Counted from the stretch's first letter, positions 43,977 through 53,061 are shown. The stretch: 64,000 nt of DNA from Granulibacter bethesdensis (GCF_001889545.1 NZ_CP018194.1:248001-312000); one strand, 5' to 3'. Numbers and translations are program-made. Notes: generated by a model not told the origin, from the sequence alone.

Positions 43977-44471
43977 TTAGTAGTATTTCATTCTGATATC
44001 GACCACGTTATCGCCGGGGTGGGTTGCAAATCTGACAGCTGACAGGTCAGGCGGCCCCAGCAGAAGAACCGGGTTGCGGGAGAAACCGAACCCTTCGGCA
44101 GGCAGGCCCAGCATGGTCGTGTCGAAATGACCGTTCCGGTTGGCGTCGTGAAACATGGCGACGGCGTAGAATCCGGTTGCGGGCAATGCGATGCAGGCAT
44201 GCGTCACAGGAAGGGAAACCGGCAGGTTGACACGGGCAAGTTTGTATTTTCCATCCAGAAAATGCGTGGCCTCATCCGGATAGACAGTGATGGTGATCAC
44301 GCCTTCTGCCGAATTCATGCCATGGACAGAGATCACAAGGCGTGTCTGGTGCGGATCATCCGGCTGACACTGATCGGTCCCTGCGTGACTATGGTGGGGC
44401 CAGATTGCCAGACTCAGAAGGACCAAAATACTAAAAAGCCGTTTCAATATGGCTGGTCTGTTCCGATCCAT
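43977..44471 (-). CDS. DUF2141 exported protein
   Basis: A 164-residue secreted protein with a clear signal peptide (basic RPAILKR, hydrophobic stretch, cleavage near HSHAG). The mature domain has the DUF2141 pattern: YAVAMFHDANRNGHFDT, GLPAEGFGFSRNP, GPPDLSAVRFAT. The function of the family is unknown; the fold is likely a beta-sandwich of the periplasm. Two cysteines (DQC, HAC) may form a disulfide. It is upstream of and codirectional with the sphingolipid operon, 146 bases away, and may share regulation. Divergent from the GT4 gene. Confidence 0.82.
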   Translation of the reverse strand: MDRNRPAILKRLFSILVLLSLAIWPHHSHAGTDQCQPDDPHQTRLVISVHGMNSAEGVITITVYPDEATHFLDGKYKLARVNLPVSLPVTHACIALPATGFYAVAMFHDANRNGHFDTTMLGLPAEGFGFSRNPVLLLGPPDLSAVRFATHPGDNVVDIRMKYY

Positions 44472-44648
44472 GACGCTGCTTCCTGCCAGTCTTGTGATGA
44501 AGTGCGACTTCCGGTTAGGTCTGACGGGTCGCCACCGCCTATCATGCCGGGTATTTCTGCATGAGCAGGCTGTACGGGCATGGAGCGGTCAAGTCCAGCC
44601 GACCGCAGGAGAGAGTCGAGGAGGAAGGGAAACGTCCTCCGGCATGAA

Positions 44649-45785
44649 ATGCGTCAGATCCTGATTTTCCGCCATAACCTGTTCCGTGTTTCGGAGCCGT
44701 TCGTCACCGAACCGGCTGAAGCACTGACGCGCTATCGCCCGCTTTACATGGGCTGGTTGCGCTATGGGGAGGCACCGTCGGGGGCGGAGTCCATTGTGCT
44801 GGGGCGTTGTTCCGGTACGCGTCCTTCTGCCGCGGTAGGCTGGCAGATGCTGTCCCGCGATCCCGGCCCCTATCTGCGGCGGCTGGGTGAGCGCAGGCCA
44901 TCGCTGATTCATGCCCATTTCGGGGTTGATGGCAGCTATGCCCTGCCGCTGGCCAGGCGGCTCGGTGTGAAGCTGATCACGACATTTCATGGATTCGATG
45001 CGACCCTGTCTCTGGCCGGGCTGATGACATCTCCTCCCTGGGCCTGGTACGCGCTGATGCGGCGCAGACTGGCGCGGGAGGGCGCGTTGTTCCTCTGTGC
45101 CTCCGCGTTTATTCGCCGGAAAGTGCTGGCACTGGGTTTCCCCTCTGAGCGCACGCGGGTTCACTATATCGGTGTTGATTGTGCCGGAATCATGCCTCGT
45201 GTGCCGGAGGAGGAGACCAGAACCATCCTGCATGTCGCCCGGCTGGTGGACGTCAAGGGCACAGCTTCTTTGATCCGAGCTTTTGCCCGGCTGAATGGCC
45301 GGCATAAGGATGTCAGGCTGGACATTATCGGGCAGGGGCCGTTGCTGTCGGGGTTGCGTGATCTGGCGCGCGCGCTTGGAGTTGAAGCGCGGGTGCGGTT
45401 TCTGGGTGCATGGCCGCATGAGGCTGTTCTGCACCACATTCGGCAGGCGGCGATGCTGGTGCAGCCGAGCGTGCGGACCCATAGCGGGCGGGAGGAAGGG
45501 TTGGGCATGGTGCTGCTGGAAGCCGCGGCAAGTGGCGTGCCTGCGATCGGCTCGCTCAGTGGAGGTATACCGGAAGCCGTCCGGGATGGTGAAACCGGTT
45601 TCCTGACGCCGGAGCGGGATGTGGAGGCGCTGGCCCGCCGGATGAATGATCTGCTGGATGACGACACGCTTCGCCGGCGCATGGGCCATGCTGCCCGGCG
45701 CATGGCCGAGCAGGAATTCGACCGCCAGCGTCAGACGACCCGTCTGGAAACCCTGTATGATTCGGTGCTCGACCATGCAGGCTGA
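44649..45785 (+). CDS. GT4 glycosyltransferase
   Basis: A 378-residue GT-B glycosyltransferase. The acceptor domain starts QILIFRHNLF and has HAHFGVDGSYALPLAR and TTFHGFDAT; the donor domain has ILHVARLVDVKG, and EEGLGMVLLEAAASGVPAIGS with the E-x7-E nucleotide-sugar motif. Such enzymes retain configuration and include GlcNAc transferases to inositol phosphates (MshA) and lipids. The next gene encodes a PIG-L deacetylase, so an N-acetylhexosamine donor is likely; this is inference. ATG 44649 is chosen over ATG 44580, whose extra 23 residues are Arg/Ser-rich. It overlaps the deacetylase gene by 11 bases. Confidence 0.87.
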   Translation: MRQILIFRHNLFRVSEPFVTEPAEALTRYRPLYMGWLRYGEAPSGAESIVLGRCSGTRPSAAVGWQMLSRDPGPYLRRLGERRPSLIHAHFGVDGSYALPLARRLGVKLITTFHGFDATLSLAGLMTSPPWAWYALMRRRLAREGALFLCASAFIRRKVLALGFPSERTRVHYIGVDCAGIMPRVPEEETRTILHVARLVDVKGTASLIRAFARLNGRHKDVRLDIIGQGPLLSGLRDLARALGVEARVRFLGAWPHEAVLHHIRQAAMLVQPSVRTHSGREEGLGMVLLEAAASGVPAIGSLSGGIPEAVRDGETGFLTPERDVEALARRMNDLLDDDTLRRRMGHAARRMAEQEFDRQRQTTRLETLYDSVLDHAG

Positions 45786-46608
45786 AGCGGATGTGGTTCC
45801 AGAGGGAGCAACGATCGTCGTCGCACACCCGGATGATGAATGTCTCTGGCTGAGTTCCGTACTGCCGACGGCCCGTCATGTGGTGTTCGTATTCGGCGAT
45901 TCCTTTACACGTCCGCAGCGTGCGGCCGCCCGGCGGCGGGCGGTGGCGGCCTTGCATCTGCCGGGGCTGGTGAATCTGGCGATCCCCGAAAGCGGGGCAG
46001 GATTCAAGGTTGACTGGGCGGATGAGCATCTCGACACCGTGCTGACCCGGTTCGGTATTACGATCAACGAACCAGCGGCGCGGGCGCGCTACGAGGCCAA
46101 TTTTGACCGCGTGCTTGCCGGGTTGAGGCCGCATCTGACCGGCGCGCTGCATGTCTGCACCCATAATCCATGGGGTGAGTATGGTCATGCCGAGCATTTT
46201 CAGGTTCATCGTGCCGTGATGCAGTTGCAGGCGGAGCTGGGCTTTACGGTTTGGTACAGCAATTACGTGGATGCGCGCAGCCTGACCCTTGCGGCCCGGA
46301 TTGGCGCATCTCCCTGTTATGCACAGCGAAGGACTGTCCCCACGGCGCCGGGGGTTGCGCGGGGGCTGATGCGGGTTTATCGCCGCTACGGAGCCTGGAC
46401 CTGGACACGCTGGCATGTCTGGCCGGAGCGGGAGACGTTGTTTTCGGTTCCGCCGGAAGGGTGTCACTCGACACTGGCGGGCGAGGCATTGCTGGATGTC
46501 GCGGGATTACGCCTGTGGCCACCGCCCTGGCGCCGTGCTCTTCGTGTTCTGCCGGCTCAGCCGCCTTTATCGTCCCTGTTTCGCCCGCCGGTGGCGGGGC
46601 AGGCATAA
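45775..46608 (+). CDS. PIG-L family N-acetylglucosaminyl deacetylase
   Basis: A 277-residue zinc-dependent deacetylase. VAHPDDE (about residues 16-22) gives the zinc His and catalytic Asp; HNPWGEYGHAEHFQVHR gives the second zinc His pair. The family includes GPI-synthesis PIG-L, mycothiol MshB and teicoplanin deacetylases: all remove acetate from an N-acetylhexosamine attached to another group. The start overlaps the glycosyltransferase stop by 11 bases, so the two proteins probably act in sequence: add a GlcNAc-like sugar, then deacetylate. No signal peptide, so cytosolic. Context with inositol genes 6 kb away suggests an inositol-containing acceptor as one option. Confidence 0.88.
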   Translation: MQAEADVVPEGATIVVAHPDDECLWLSSVLPTARHVVFVFGDSFTRPQRAAARRRAVAALHLPGLVNLAIPESGAGFKVDWADEHLDTVLTRFGITINEPAARARYEANFDRVLAGLRPHLTGALHVCTHNPWGEYGHAEHFQVHRAVMQLQAELGFTVWYSNYVDARSLTLAARIGASPCYAQRRTVPTAPGVARGLMRVYRRYGAWTWTRWHVWPERETLFSVPPEGCHSTLAGEALLDVAGLRLWPPPWRRALRVLPAQPPLSSLFRPPVAGQA

Positions 46609-46624
46609 CCAGTCCGGGAATTCC

Positions 46625-47620
46625 ATGGCGAAGCTTCCTCTGTCGAAGAAACTCAAGGGCCTCCGGTCGGGCCTGCGCTTTCTCGGTCTTGTCGCCGGTT
46701 CCCGTTATAATCCTCTGCTGGCGCAGGTGGTGGTAACGCGGCGCTGCAACCTGGCCTGCGGATACTGTAACGAATACGATACGTTTTCTCCCCCCGTGCC
46801 GTTGCCGGAACTGCTGGCGCGGATTGATCATCTGGCGAAACTCCGCACAGCCTCCATCACTTTTACCGGAGGCGAGCCGCTGCTTCATCCGCAACTGGAT
46901 GAGGCCATCCGGGCGGCGCGGCGTCATGGCATGATCGTGACCATGATCACCAACGGGTTCCGTCTGACCAAAGCCTGGATCGACCGTCTGAATGCGGCCG
47001 GATTACAGGGTATGCAGATCAGCATCGACAATCTGGAACCGGATGAGGTGTCGATGAAAAGCCTGCATTCGGTGGAAAAGAAACTCGGATTGCTGGCGGA
47101 GCATGCGCAGTTCAAGGTCAACGTCAATTCGGTGCTTGGGATCAGTGATGAACGCACACCGGATGTGATCGAGGTTGCGCGCACCGCTGCCAAATATGGG
47201 CTCCAGCATTCTGTCGGCGTGCTGCATGACCATACCGGAACGCTGAAGCCGCTGAGCGCGCTCCAGATGGCGGCCTATGCGACGGTCACGAAAATCTCGC
47301 CGTCTCTGGTGCATGGTCTCAATTACCGCCTGTTTCAGCGGAACCTGATGCAGGGGCAGCCCAATCAATGGAAATGCCGTGCCGGCGCGCGGTACCTGTA
47401 TGTGACCGAGGACGGGCGGGTACACTGGTGTTCACAGCAGCGGGGCTATCCGGCCATTCCGTTGCTGGAATACACGCGGGAGGATCTGCGGCGCGAATAT
47501 CATACGCCCAAATCCTGTGCGCCGACCTGCACTTTATCCTGCGTTCATCAGATGAGCATGTTCGATGGCTTCCGTGGGGCGCAGACCTTGCCGGAGCCTG
47601 CTCCTGTGGCGGCTGAATAG
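46625..47620 (+). CDS. Radical SAM protein with C-terminal cysteine cluster
   Basis: A 331-residue radical SAM enzyme. TRRCNLACGYCNEY has the CxxxCxxC cluster (C41, C45, C48), ITFTGGEPLLHP the GGE SAM motif. After residue 245 a SPASM/twitch-like region has cysteines in KCRAG, HWCSQQ and SCAPTCTLSC, likely holding an auxiliary Fe-S cluster. It is not HpnH or HpnJ by sequence style. The reaction is unknown; position 16 bases after the deacetylase gene suggests modification of the same sugar or lipid. ATG 46625 is preceded by a plausible start context and longer forms have no family features. Confidence 0.83.
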   Translation: MAKLPLSKKLKGLRSGLRFLGLVAGSRYNPLLAQVVVTRRCNLACGYCNEYDTFSPPVPLPELLARIDHLAKLRTASITFTGGEPLLHPQLDEAIRAARRHGMIVTMITNGFRLTKAWIDRLNAAGLQGMQISIDNLEPDEVSMKSLHSVEKKLGLLAEHAQFKVNVNSVLGISDERTPDVIEVARTAAKYGLQHSVGVLHDHTGTLKPLSALQMAAYATVTKISPSLVHGLNYRLFQRNLMQGQPNQWKCRAGARYLYVTEDGRVHWCSQQRGYPAIPLLEYTREDLRREYHTPKSCAPTCTLSCVHQMSMFDGFRGAQTLPEPAPVAAE

Positions 47621-47622
47621 GT

Positions 47623-49062
47623 TTATCCGGTGGAGGAAGGCCCTTTTTTCCGCTGAGAGAGCGGCAGCAGGGAGCCGATCGTGATGATGGCGGCAATCAT
47701 CACCAGCCGAAGCATGGGAGGCGCCGTTCCTGCCAGTGTTTCCAGACCGATCACGACCAGCACCAGAACGGTCGCCCGCTCCACAGACCCCCGTATGGTG
47801 TGCAGCCATATCCACGGTGACCAGCCCCAGCGTCGGTGCACATAGCGGGACGCCCAGAGCAGGGCGCAGGGATAGATCGCAAGCCATGATGCGGCGGCGG
47901 CGATCACACCCTGTTCCGGCGGCAGGACCAGCCCGGACCCCAGAATACCGAGGCTGAGCAGCGTCAGGGTCGTCGCTGAAAGTTTTGCCGCCATACCGGG
48001 CTGCCCGGTGGCCAGCATCAGCGGAAACATCAGTTCCAGCATCACACGCAACAGGGCGGCCCCGGCCAGAAGCTGAAGGGGCAGAGCGGCGGCGGCATAG
48101 CTTCCGCCATGACCGTCTTTCAGAAGCGCCAGCAGCGGATGCGCGGCGAGGATCAGTCCAATCGTGACCGGCGTGACCAGCATCAGCAGGCGGCGCAGCG
48201 CCCAGGTAACCCCTTCCTGAAGCGCGGGTGGCGTGTGCGCCATGCGGGAAAAAACCGGTAGCGTCGCACGCTTGATCAACTGGCTGACGGCCATGGCCGG
48301 TTCCATCGCCACATCGAAGGCGACCCGGTAGAGGGCCAGCGATGCCGGACCATATAATCCGCCCACCAGCAGGAAATCGATATTGCGGAACACCTGATCG
48401 AGCAGGCTGGCCGAGGCCGAGCGGATACCGAAACGCAGGAGAAAACGGATGGTGATGAACCGGAAGCGCAGACGCGGCCGGAAGGGATGCGCCATGAGGG
48501 ATGCCGTCAGAATGCATGCGCCACTGATCGTATAGGCTGCTACCAGTGCCCAGCTTCCGGCCCCGCAGACCGCCAGCCCGGCGCGGGTGAGGGCACCGCC
48601 GAATGTGCCTGCCAGTCCGACGGCGGCAATGCGTTCATACTGCAAGGCACGGTTCATCTGTGCCAGTGGAATGACCGCTCCGGCCACCAGAGGCTGTTTC
48701 AGCGCCACCGCCGCGAAATATCCGGCTATGCCGCCAATGCCGAACAGCGATCCGCTCTCTTTGGCCAGCAACCATGTCAGCAGGCCGATCACGGCAGCGG
48801 CGGTCATGACGAACCAGAACAGGCTGTCATACTGGGTGCGGCTGATACGGGGGGCCTGTACCAGCGCTTCGGCAGCGCCGATTCCGTCCAGCGCCTCGAT
48901 CACCATACCGGTGGCGATCACCATGGCGGCGATGCCGACCTGCTCCTTGGTCAGAAACATCAGGGCGATCACCGTGCTGGCAATGTCCATGACTCTGGCG
49001 GCGATGGCGGCTCCGCCCAGCCAGTTGAAGCCACGGGCCAGATGCTGCCGGTGGTTATCCAT
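47623..49062 (-). CDS. Oligosaccharide flippase (Wzx/MOP superfamily)
   Basis: A 479-residue polytopic protein with about 12-14 transmembrane helices. FNWLGGAAIAARVMDI at the N-terminus, ALVQAPRISRTQYDSLFW and FGIRSASASLLDQVFRNIDFLLVGGLYGP are typical of the polysaccharide-transporter family that flips lipid-linked glycans. It probably moves a glycolipid made by the neighbouring glycosyltransferases across the inner membrane. ATG 49062 overlaps the upstream glycosyltransferase stop by eight bases. Converges with the radical SAM gene, two bases between stops. Confidence 0.87.
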   Translation of the reverse strand: MDNHRQHLARGFNWLGGAAIAARVMDIASTVIALMFLTKEQVGIAAMVIATGMVIEALDGIGAAEALVQAPRISRTQYDSLFWFVMTAAAVIGLLTWLLAKESGSLFGIGGIAGYFAAVALKQPLVAGAVIPLAQMNRALQYERIAAVGLAGTFGGALTRAGLAVCGAGSWALVAAYTISGACILTASLMAHPFRPRLRFRFITIRFLLRFGIRSASASLLDQVFRNIDFLLVGGLYGPASLALYRVAFDVAMEPAMAVSQLIKRATLPVFSRMAHTPPALQEGVTWALRRLLMLVTPVTIGLILAAHPLLALLKDGHGGSYAAAALPLQLLAGAALLRVMLELMFPLMLATGQPGMAAKLSATTLTLLSLGILGSGLVLPPEQGVIAAAASWLAIYPCALLWASRYVHRRWGWSPWIWLHTIRGSVERATVLVLVVIGLETLAGTAPPMLRLVMIAAIITIGSLLPLSQRKKGPSSTG

Positions 49063-50323
49063 GCGGTGGGGTTTCCGGGGCGGGCAGTACAGGTGGGCGT
49101 GGCGGCAGCACCCATGAACGGGTTCTGAGCAGGTGTGCAAACCACTGTCGGGACTGACCAAGCCATTGACGCCAGTGCCGGGCTGTCCAGCGGGATGAGC
49201 GTGGAGGAGGAGCCTGCATCCTGGTTTGCAGGATGGTGGCGATGCGGCTGGCGCGGGCCTCCCAGGTCAGGCTCTGGCTGTCGGCCTGAGCGGTCTGCGC
49301 CAGCCTGTGCGCCCGTGCCTGATCAGTGGTCAGGGTCGTGAGGCCCTCTGCCAGCGCCTCGATATCGTCCGCCCGGCAGAGCCATGCATTACGGTCATGT
49401 TCCAGTAACTCCCGGACATCCGGAGTATCACCCGCCAGAATAGGCCGCCCGGAGGCCAGATACAGAAACAGCTTCAGCGGCAGTACCGTGGAGCCAAACT
49501 GCATCAGCGGGCTGGAGGAGGGAGGAATCACCAGTACATCCGCGGCAAACAGATAGAGGGAGAGGGTGGCCTCGGTCTGCCAGGGGATGAATGCCACATT
49601 GGCAAGACCAGCCGCCATGGTCTCGATCGGGCCATGCCCCGTGGAGCCGACCAGCAGAAACTGGATCTGTGGCAGCCGGCGTGCGGCCTCGATCAGCAGC
49701 GGCAATCCCTTCTTGTGATTGATGCGGCCGGTATAGATTGCGGTGATCTGCGTCGGATCGAGGCCGAGGGCGCGTTTCGCATCTTCAACCGGCATGGGGT
49801 CGCGCAGTCGGTCCGGCTCGAACCCGTTATGCACGCAGAGCAGTTTTTCCGGTGGGATTCCCAGCGCCAGATATTTTTGCCGTGTGTATTCGGAATGACA
49901 GATATGGATCAGGACATTGCGGTGGGAGAACAGGCGAAACAGCCATCGCTGCAAAGGGGGAATCTGGTCTGGCCACGGGCGGTAATGATCGAAGGCAACG
50001 CGCTTTCCGCGCAGCACGGCCATCCAGGTGACGAACAGGTTGCGCGAATAGACCATATCGGCTTCCCGGAAAGCCCGGCGCAGCACGATGGTCAGACCAC
50101 AGGCCAGATGCCGGAACAGTCCTGGTCCATGCGGTGCCCATGCGCGGATGATGTCCATGCCTGCGAGTGTTTCGCTGGCCTTTAAACCCTCCGGTGTGGC
50201 GACAGGAACATGCAGCCAGCATCTGTCGAGGTGCCGGGACAGATAACGGGCGGTGGTGGTAAAGACTTCGGCATCGGCTTCCCGGCTGGGCAGGGGATTT
50301 TCGAACGCAAAAAGGATTTTCAT
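49055..50323 (-). CDS. GT4 glycosyltransferase
   Basis: A 422-residue GT-B glycosyltransferase: ILFAFENPLPSREADAE begins the N-terminal domain; AIYTGRINHKKGLPLLIEAA and LPLKLFLYLASGRPILAGDTPDVRELL form the donor site. The C-terminal ~60 residues after TWEARA are Pro/Arg-rich and lack domain similarity. ATG 50323 has GGAG a few bases upstream; further ATG/other starts at 50341 and 50389 are in frame. It overlaps the flippase gene and is divergent from lptF. Sugar and acceptor are unknown. Confidence 0.85.
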   Translation of the reverse strand: MKILFAFENPLPSREADAEVFTTTARYLSRHLDRCWLHVPVATPEGLKASETLAGMDIIRAWAPHGPGLFRHLACGLTIVLRRAFREADMVYSRNLFVTWMAVLRGKRVAFDHYRPWPDQIPPLQRWLFRLFSHRNVLIHICHSEYTRQKYLALGIPPEKLLCVHNGFEPDRLRDPMPVEDAKRALGLDPTQITAIYTGRINHKKGLPLLIEAARRLPQIQFLLVGSTGHGPIETMAAGLANVAFIPWQTEATLSLYLFAADVLVIPPSSSPLMQFGSTVLPLKLFLYLASGRPILAGDTPDVRELLEHDRNAWLCRADDIEALAEGLTTLTTDQARAHRLAQTAQADSQSLTWEARASRIATILQTRMQAPPPRSSRWTARHWRQWLGQSRQWFAHLLRTRSWVLPPRPPVLPAPETPPHG

Positions 50324-50433
50324 CGGCTCCGGCGCTTTCATCCTGACCACGGGTCGATTGCTGGCCGTGTGATGACGATCCAGCGGCATAGCCGCCGGGC
50401 GGCCTGCCCTGCAATGCGGCGTTTGCGCAGCAG

Positions 50434-51648
50434 ATGTTTCGGATTATAGCTGGCGCGATCATGGCCGGTCGATCAACGATGACCGGTGTAACGATGGCCC
50501 GCTGTTTTCGTCCTTTTGGCCGCCTTCTGGATCAGGCTTTTGTACCGTTGATCATCCAGACCTACCTGATCCGTGAGATCATGCGTCCTTTCGTGCCGGT
50601 GCTGGTTGTGCTGGCAGGCTTGTTCGGCAGTTTCAGCGCGGCTGGTTTCCTGTCCGATGCGGTGAACGGTCTGCTGCCGGCTGGCTCGATCATCCAGATG
50701 GTCAGCCTGAAAGTTTTGATTGCGCTGGAAGTGCTGATCCCCATTTCGCTCTATCTGTCCGTGCTTCTGGCGTTCGGGCGGTTGAACAGTGATCAGGAAA
50801 TAATCGCCATGGCTGCGCTGCGCGTCCAGCCGGAGCGCATATGGCGTATTGTGCTGAGCCTGTGTCTGGCTATGGCGGTGGTGGTGGGGGCCTTGTCCCT
50901 TTTTACCAGACCATGGGCTTATGCGCGGCTGCATGCCCTGTCGGATCAGGCGCATGTGTCGCTCAATACTGATGCGATGGAGGCGGGGACTTTTTATATC
51001 GGTCCCAAAGGCAATCGGGTGATTTTCTTCACCCATCGCGCAGGGCCTGAGGAACCGGCCAGCGGTGTTTTTGTGCAGCTCTGGTCGCCTGATCGGATGG
51101 AGATCATCTCCGCACGGCAGGCTATGACCCTGCGGCCGGGTTCGCCGGATATAAAATCACAAATCCTGTTGAGTGATGCTCATATTTATCGTTTCAACCG
51201 CTCCGGTGAGGGCAATGACGAGATGCTGGATGCGGCTGAGACCGTCCTCGATATCCAGCCGAACAAGGCTGAGGCCGCGGCTTACAGTGCTGTTGCGACT
51301 GCGACTTCCACTTTGCTTGGATCATCCAGTCCGGCGGATATTGCCGAGCTTCAGTGGCGTTTTTCGACGTCTGTTTCCACCTTGCTGCTGGGGTTGCTGG
51401 GAGTTCCGATGAGCCGTTCGAAGCCTCGCCAAAGCCGCTATGCGCGTTTTGGGGCGGCGATTCTGGCTTATTTCGGGTATTATTTACTGTCTACTTCGGC
51501 GCGGACATGGGTTCAGCACGGGGTTGTGCCCCCTATTCCCGGCATCTGGTGGGTACCAGCGCTGCTGGGTGTTGTACTGCTGGGCCTGCTGTATGCGCCT
51601 CGCTGGCGCCTGGCCATCCGTCGCCGCAGCGTCCGGGTGTCAAGATGA
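50434..51648 (+). CDS. lptF: LPS export ABC transporter permease LptF
   Basis: About 404 residues: three N-terminal helices (YLIREIMRPFVPVLVVLAGLF, then LIPISLYLSVLLAFGRL), a periplasmic beta-jellyroll domain (EAGTFYIGPKGNRVIFF), and three C-terminal helices. This is the YjgP/YjgQ fold. With LptG and the ATPase LptB it extracts lipopolysaccharide from the inner membrane. Starts at ATG 50434, 50461, 50479 and 50491 are in frame; the family N-terminus fits any, and the last two are the more usual length. The stop overlaps the lptG start (ATGA). Confidence 0.92.
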   Translation: MFRIIAGAIMAGRSTMTGVTMARCFRPFGRLLDQAFVPLIIQTYLIREIMRPFVPVLVVLAGLFGSFSAAGFLSDAVNGLLPAGSIIQMVSLKVLIALEVLIPISLYLSVLLAFGRLNSDQEIIAMAALRVQPERIWRIVLSLCLAMAVVVGALSLFTRPWAYARLHALSDQAHVSLNTDAMEAGTFYIGPKGNRVIFFTHRAGPEEPASGVFVQLWSPDRMEIISARQAMTLRPGSPDIKSQILLSDAHIYRFNRSGEGNDEMLDAAETVLDIQPNKAEAAAYSAVATATSTLLGSSSPADIAELQWRFSTSVSTLLLGLLGVPMSRSKPRQSRYARFGAAILAYFGYYLLSTSARTWVQHGVVPPIPGIWWVPALLGVVLLGLLYAPRWRLAIRRRSVRVSR

Positions 51649-52712
51649 GGAAAGAGCGCTACGCAGCCATGGCGGCGCTGAAAGCAGTTGGTCTCTCTGC
51701 TGCCGCATTGACAGCACTGTTCAGCCTGCTGGAATTTGTGCAGCAACTGGCCTCCGTGGGGCAAGGGCGTTACGGTATGCTCGATGCCACGATTTACGTT
51801 GCCCTGACAGCGCCTTATCGATTGTTGCAGGTTGTGCCTGTCTCCATGCTGATCGGCACTCTGCTGGGGCTGGGCGGCCTTGCCCGCAATGGAGAGCTGA
51901 CCGCGCTGCGCGGCCTCGGCATGTCAGAGCGACGGATCATCCTGTCGGTGATCGCTTTTTCCATACCGCTGATGGTTATTCTCTTTCTGATGGCCCAGTT
52001 TGTGATTCCGCCAGCGCAGAGAGAAGCCCAGACATGGCGCAGCAACGCGTTGCCGGATACTACGGCCCTTCGCAGCCAGGACAGTTTCTGGGCTTACGGG
52101 GACAGGCATTTTCTCAACGTTCAGCATTTCGAACATAATGATGAACCTTATAATATCGACATCTTCTCCTTTGCGGTGGATGGAGAACTGCATCGTTATC
52201 TGCATGCGCAAAGCGCCGATATTATGCCGAATGATCGCTGGGTTCTGCATGATGTACTGAGCAGAACTCTTGTGGATGGGCAACTCCGCAAGGATCATCT
52301 GGATCGTCTGGACTGGACCCCGTTTCTGACTCCGCAGCAGACTCAGTTTTTGCGCTTGCGGCCGGATGCAATGCCGCCGCTGGCATTATGGCGCTATGTA
52401 AGCAGTCTGAAGCAGCGGGGCTTGCAGGCTATACGTTATGAGCAGGAATTGTGGGCCAAAATCAGTATTCCGTTGACGATGATGGCGATGGTGATTGCGG
52501 CGACACCTTTTGTTTTTGGCGGTGGCCGTGTGCAGAATACAGGGGCCTTCATTGCGCTGGGGGCTGCGATTGGCGTCGTGTTCACGCTTGTTCAGCAGAT
52601 TTCAGGTCATCTGGATGTTTTGCTGAACCTCAATCCCGCAGTGACGGCATTGACGCCGCCGGTGTTATTGATGTGGCTGGGAATTGACCTGTTCTACCGG
52701 CGGCAAAGATAG
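51645..52712 (+). CDS. lptG: LPS export ABC transporter permease LptG
   Basis: A 355-residue partner of LptF with the same six-helix plus jellyroll architecture. ARNGELTALRGLGMSERRIIL is the coupling-helix region that contacts LptB. Periplasmic strands include YNIDIFSFAVDGE and DRWVLHDV; the last three helices end in LFYRRQR. ATG 51645 overlaps lptF by four bases, so equal production is expected. The next feature is the tRNA on the opposite strand. Confidence 0.92.
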   Translation: MRKERYAAMAALKAVGLSAAALTALFSLLEFVQQLASVGQGRYGMLDATIYVALTAPYRLLQVVPVSMLIGTLLGLGGLARNGELTALRGLGMSERRIILSVIAFSIPLMVILFLMAQFVIPPAQREAQTWRSNALPDTTALRSQDSFWAYGDRHFLNVQHFEHNDEPYNIDIFSFAVDGELHRYLHAQSADIMPNDRWVLHDVLSRTLVDGQLRKDHLDRLDWTPFLTPQQTQFLRLRPDAMPPLALWRYVSSLKQRGLQAIRYEQELWAKISIPLTMMAMVIAATPFVFGGGRVQNTGAFIALGAAIGVVFTLVQQISGHLDVLLNLNPAVTALTPPVLLMWLGIDLFYRRQR

Positions 52713-52749
52713 GAACCTGAGCCAGCGGTTCATGTTGTAAGGCCCATAA

Positions 52750-52779
52750 AACAAAACGGCGACCCCGCTGGTCACCGTT
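52750..52779 (-). terminator. Terminator for tRNA-Gly
   Basis: On the minus strand AACGGTGAC pairs with GTCGCCGTT (one mismatch) around a 7-base loop, followed by TTGTTTTAT. Position just after the tRNA fits a Rho-independent terminator. Confidence 0.75.
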
Positions 52780-52808
52780 CAAACAGCAAGACATTATTTT
52801 TGAAAAAC

Positions 52809-52883
52809 TGGAGCGGGCGAAGGGATTCGAACCCTCGACCCCAACCTTGGCAAGGTTGTGCTCTACCCCTGAGCTACGCCCGC
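52809..52883 (-). tRNA. tRNA-Gly (anticodon GCC)
   Basis: Read on the minus strand, the 75-base gene begins GCGGGCG, has the D-arm GCTCAGGGGTAGAGC, the anticodon loop TTGCCAA flanked by the AACC/GGTT-type stem, the T-arm GAGGGTTCGAATCCCTT, and closes with CGCCCGC. The 3' end TCCA is genomically encoded. Anticodon GCC reads GGC/GGT glycine codons. Confidence 0.97.
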
Positions 52884-52918
52884 ATCCGTGACCGTGCCGA
52901 AGCAGCGGTGGGCGGGCT

Positions 52919-52946
52919 TCTATAGGGGGATGAAAAGCTTGGCAAG
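52919..52946 (-). promoter_or_regulatory. Probable promoter of tRNA-Gly
   Basis: On the minus strand CTTGCC (52946-52941) and TATAGA (52924-52919) are separated by 16 bases, about 36 bases ahead of the tRNA, a spacing and sequence common to alphaproteobacterial stable-RNA promoters. Confidence 0.55.
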
Positions 52947-53061
52947 CCCCTTTTTGTCATGATTTTGACAATCGCGAAAAACAGCCTGCTCCGGGTTGTT
53001 TCCTAACCGGTCGCAAACATCTATCAATCCGGTCTTGTCGTGCTGCTGAGGGATGCGAATC

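Noticed and set aside
44589-45776. Minus-strand open frame of 395 codons opposite a GT4 gene
   Set aside because: Antisense shadow; the plus-strand GT4 motifs are decisive.
46625-47620. Radical SAM gene as hopanoid HpnH or HpnJ
   Set aside because: N-terminal pattern and length differ from HpnH, there is no cobalamin domain as in HpnJ, and no other hopanoid side-chain genes are present in the window.
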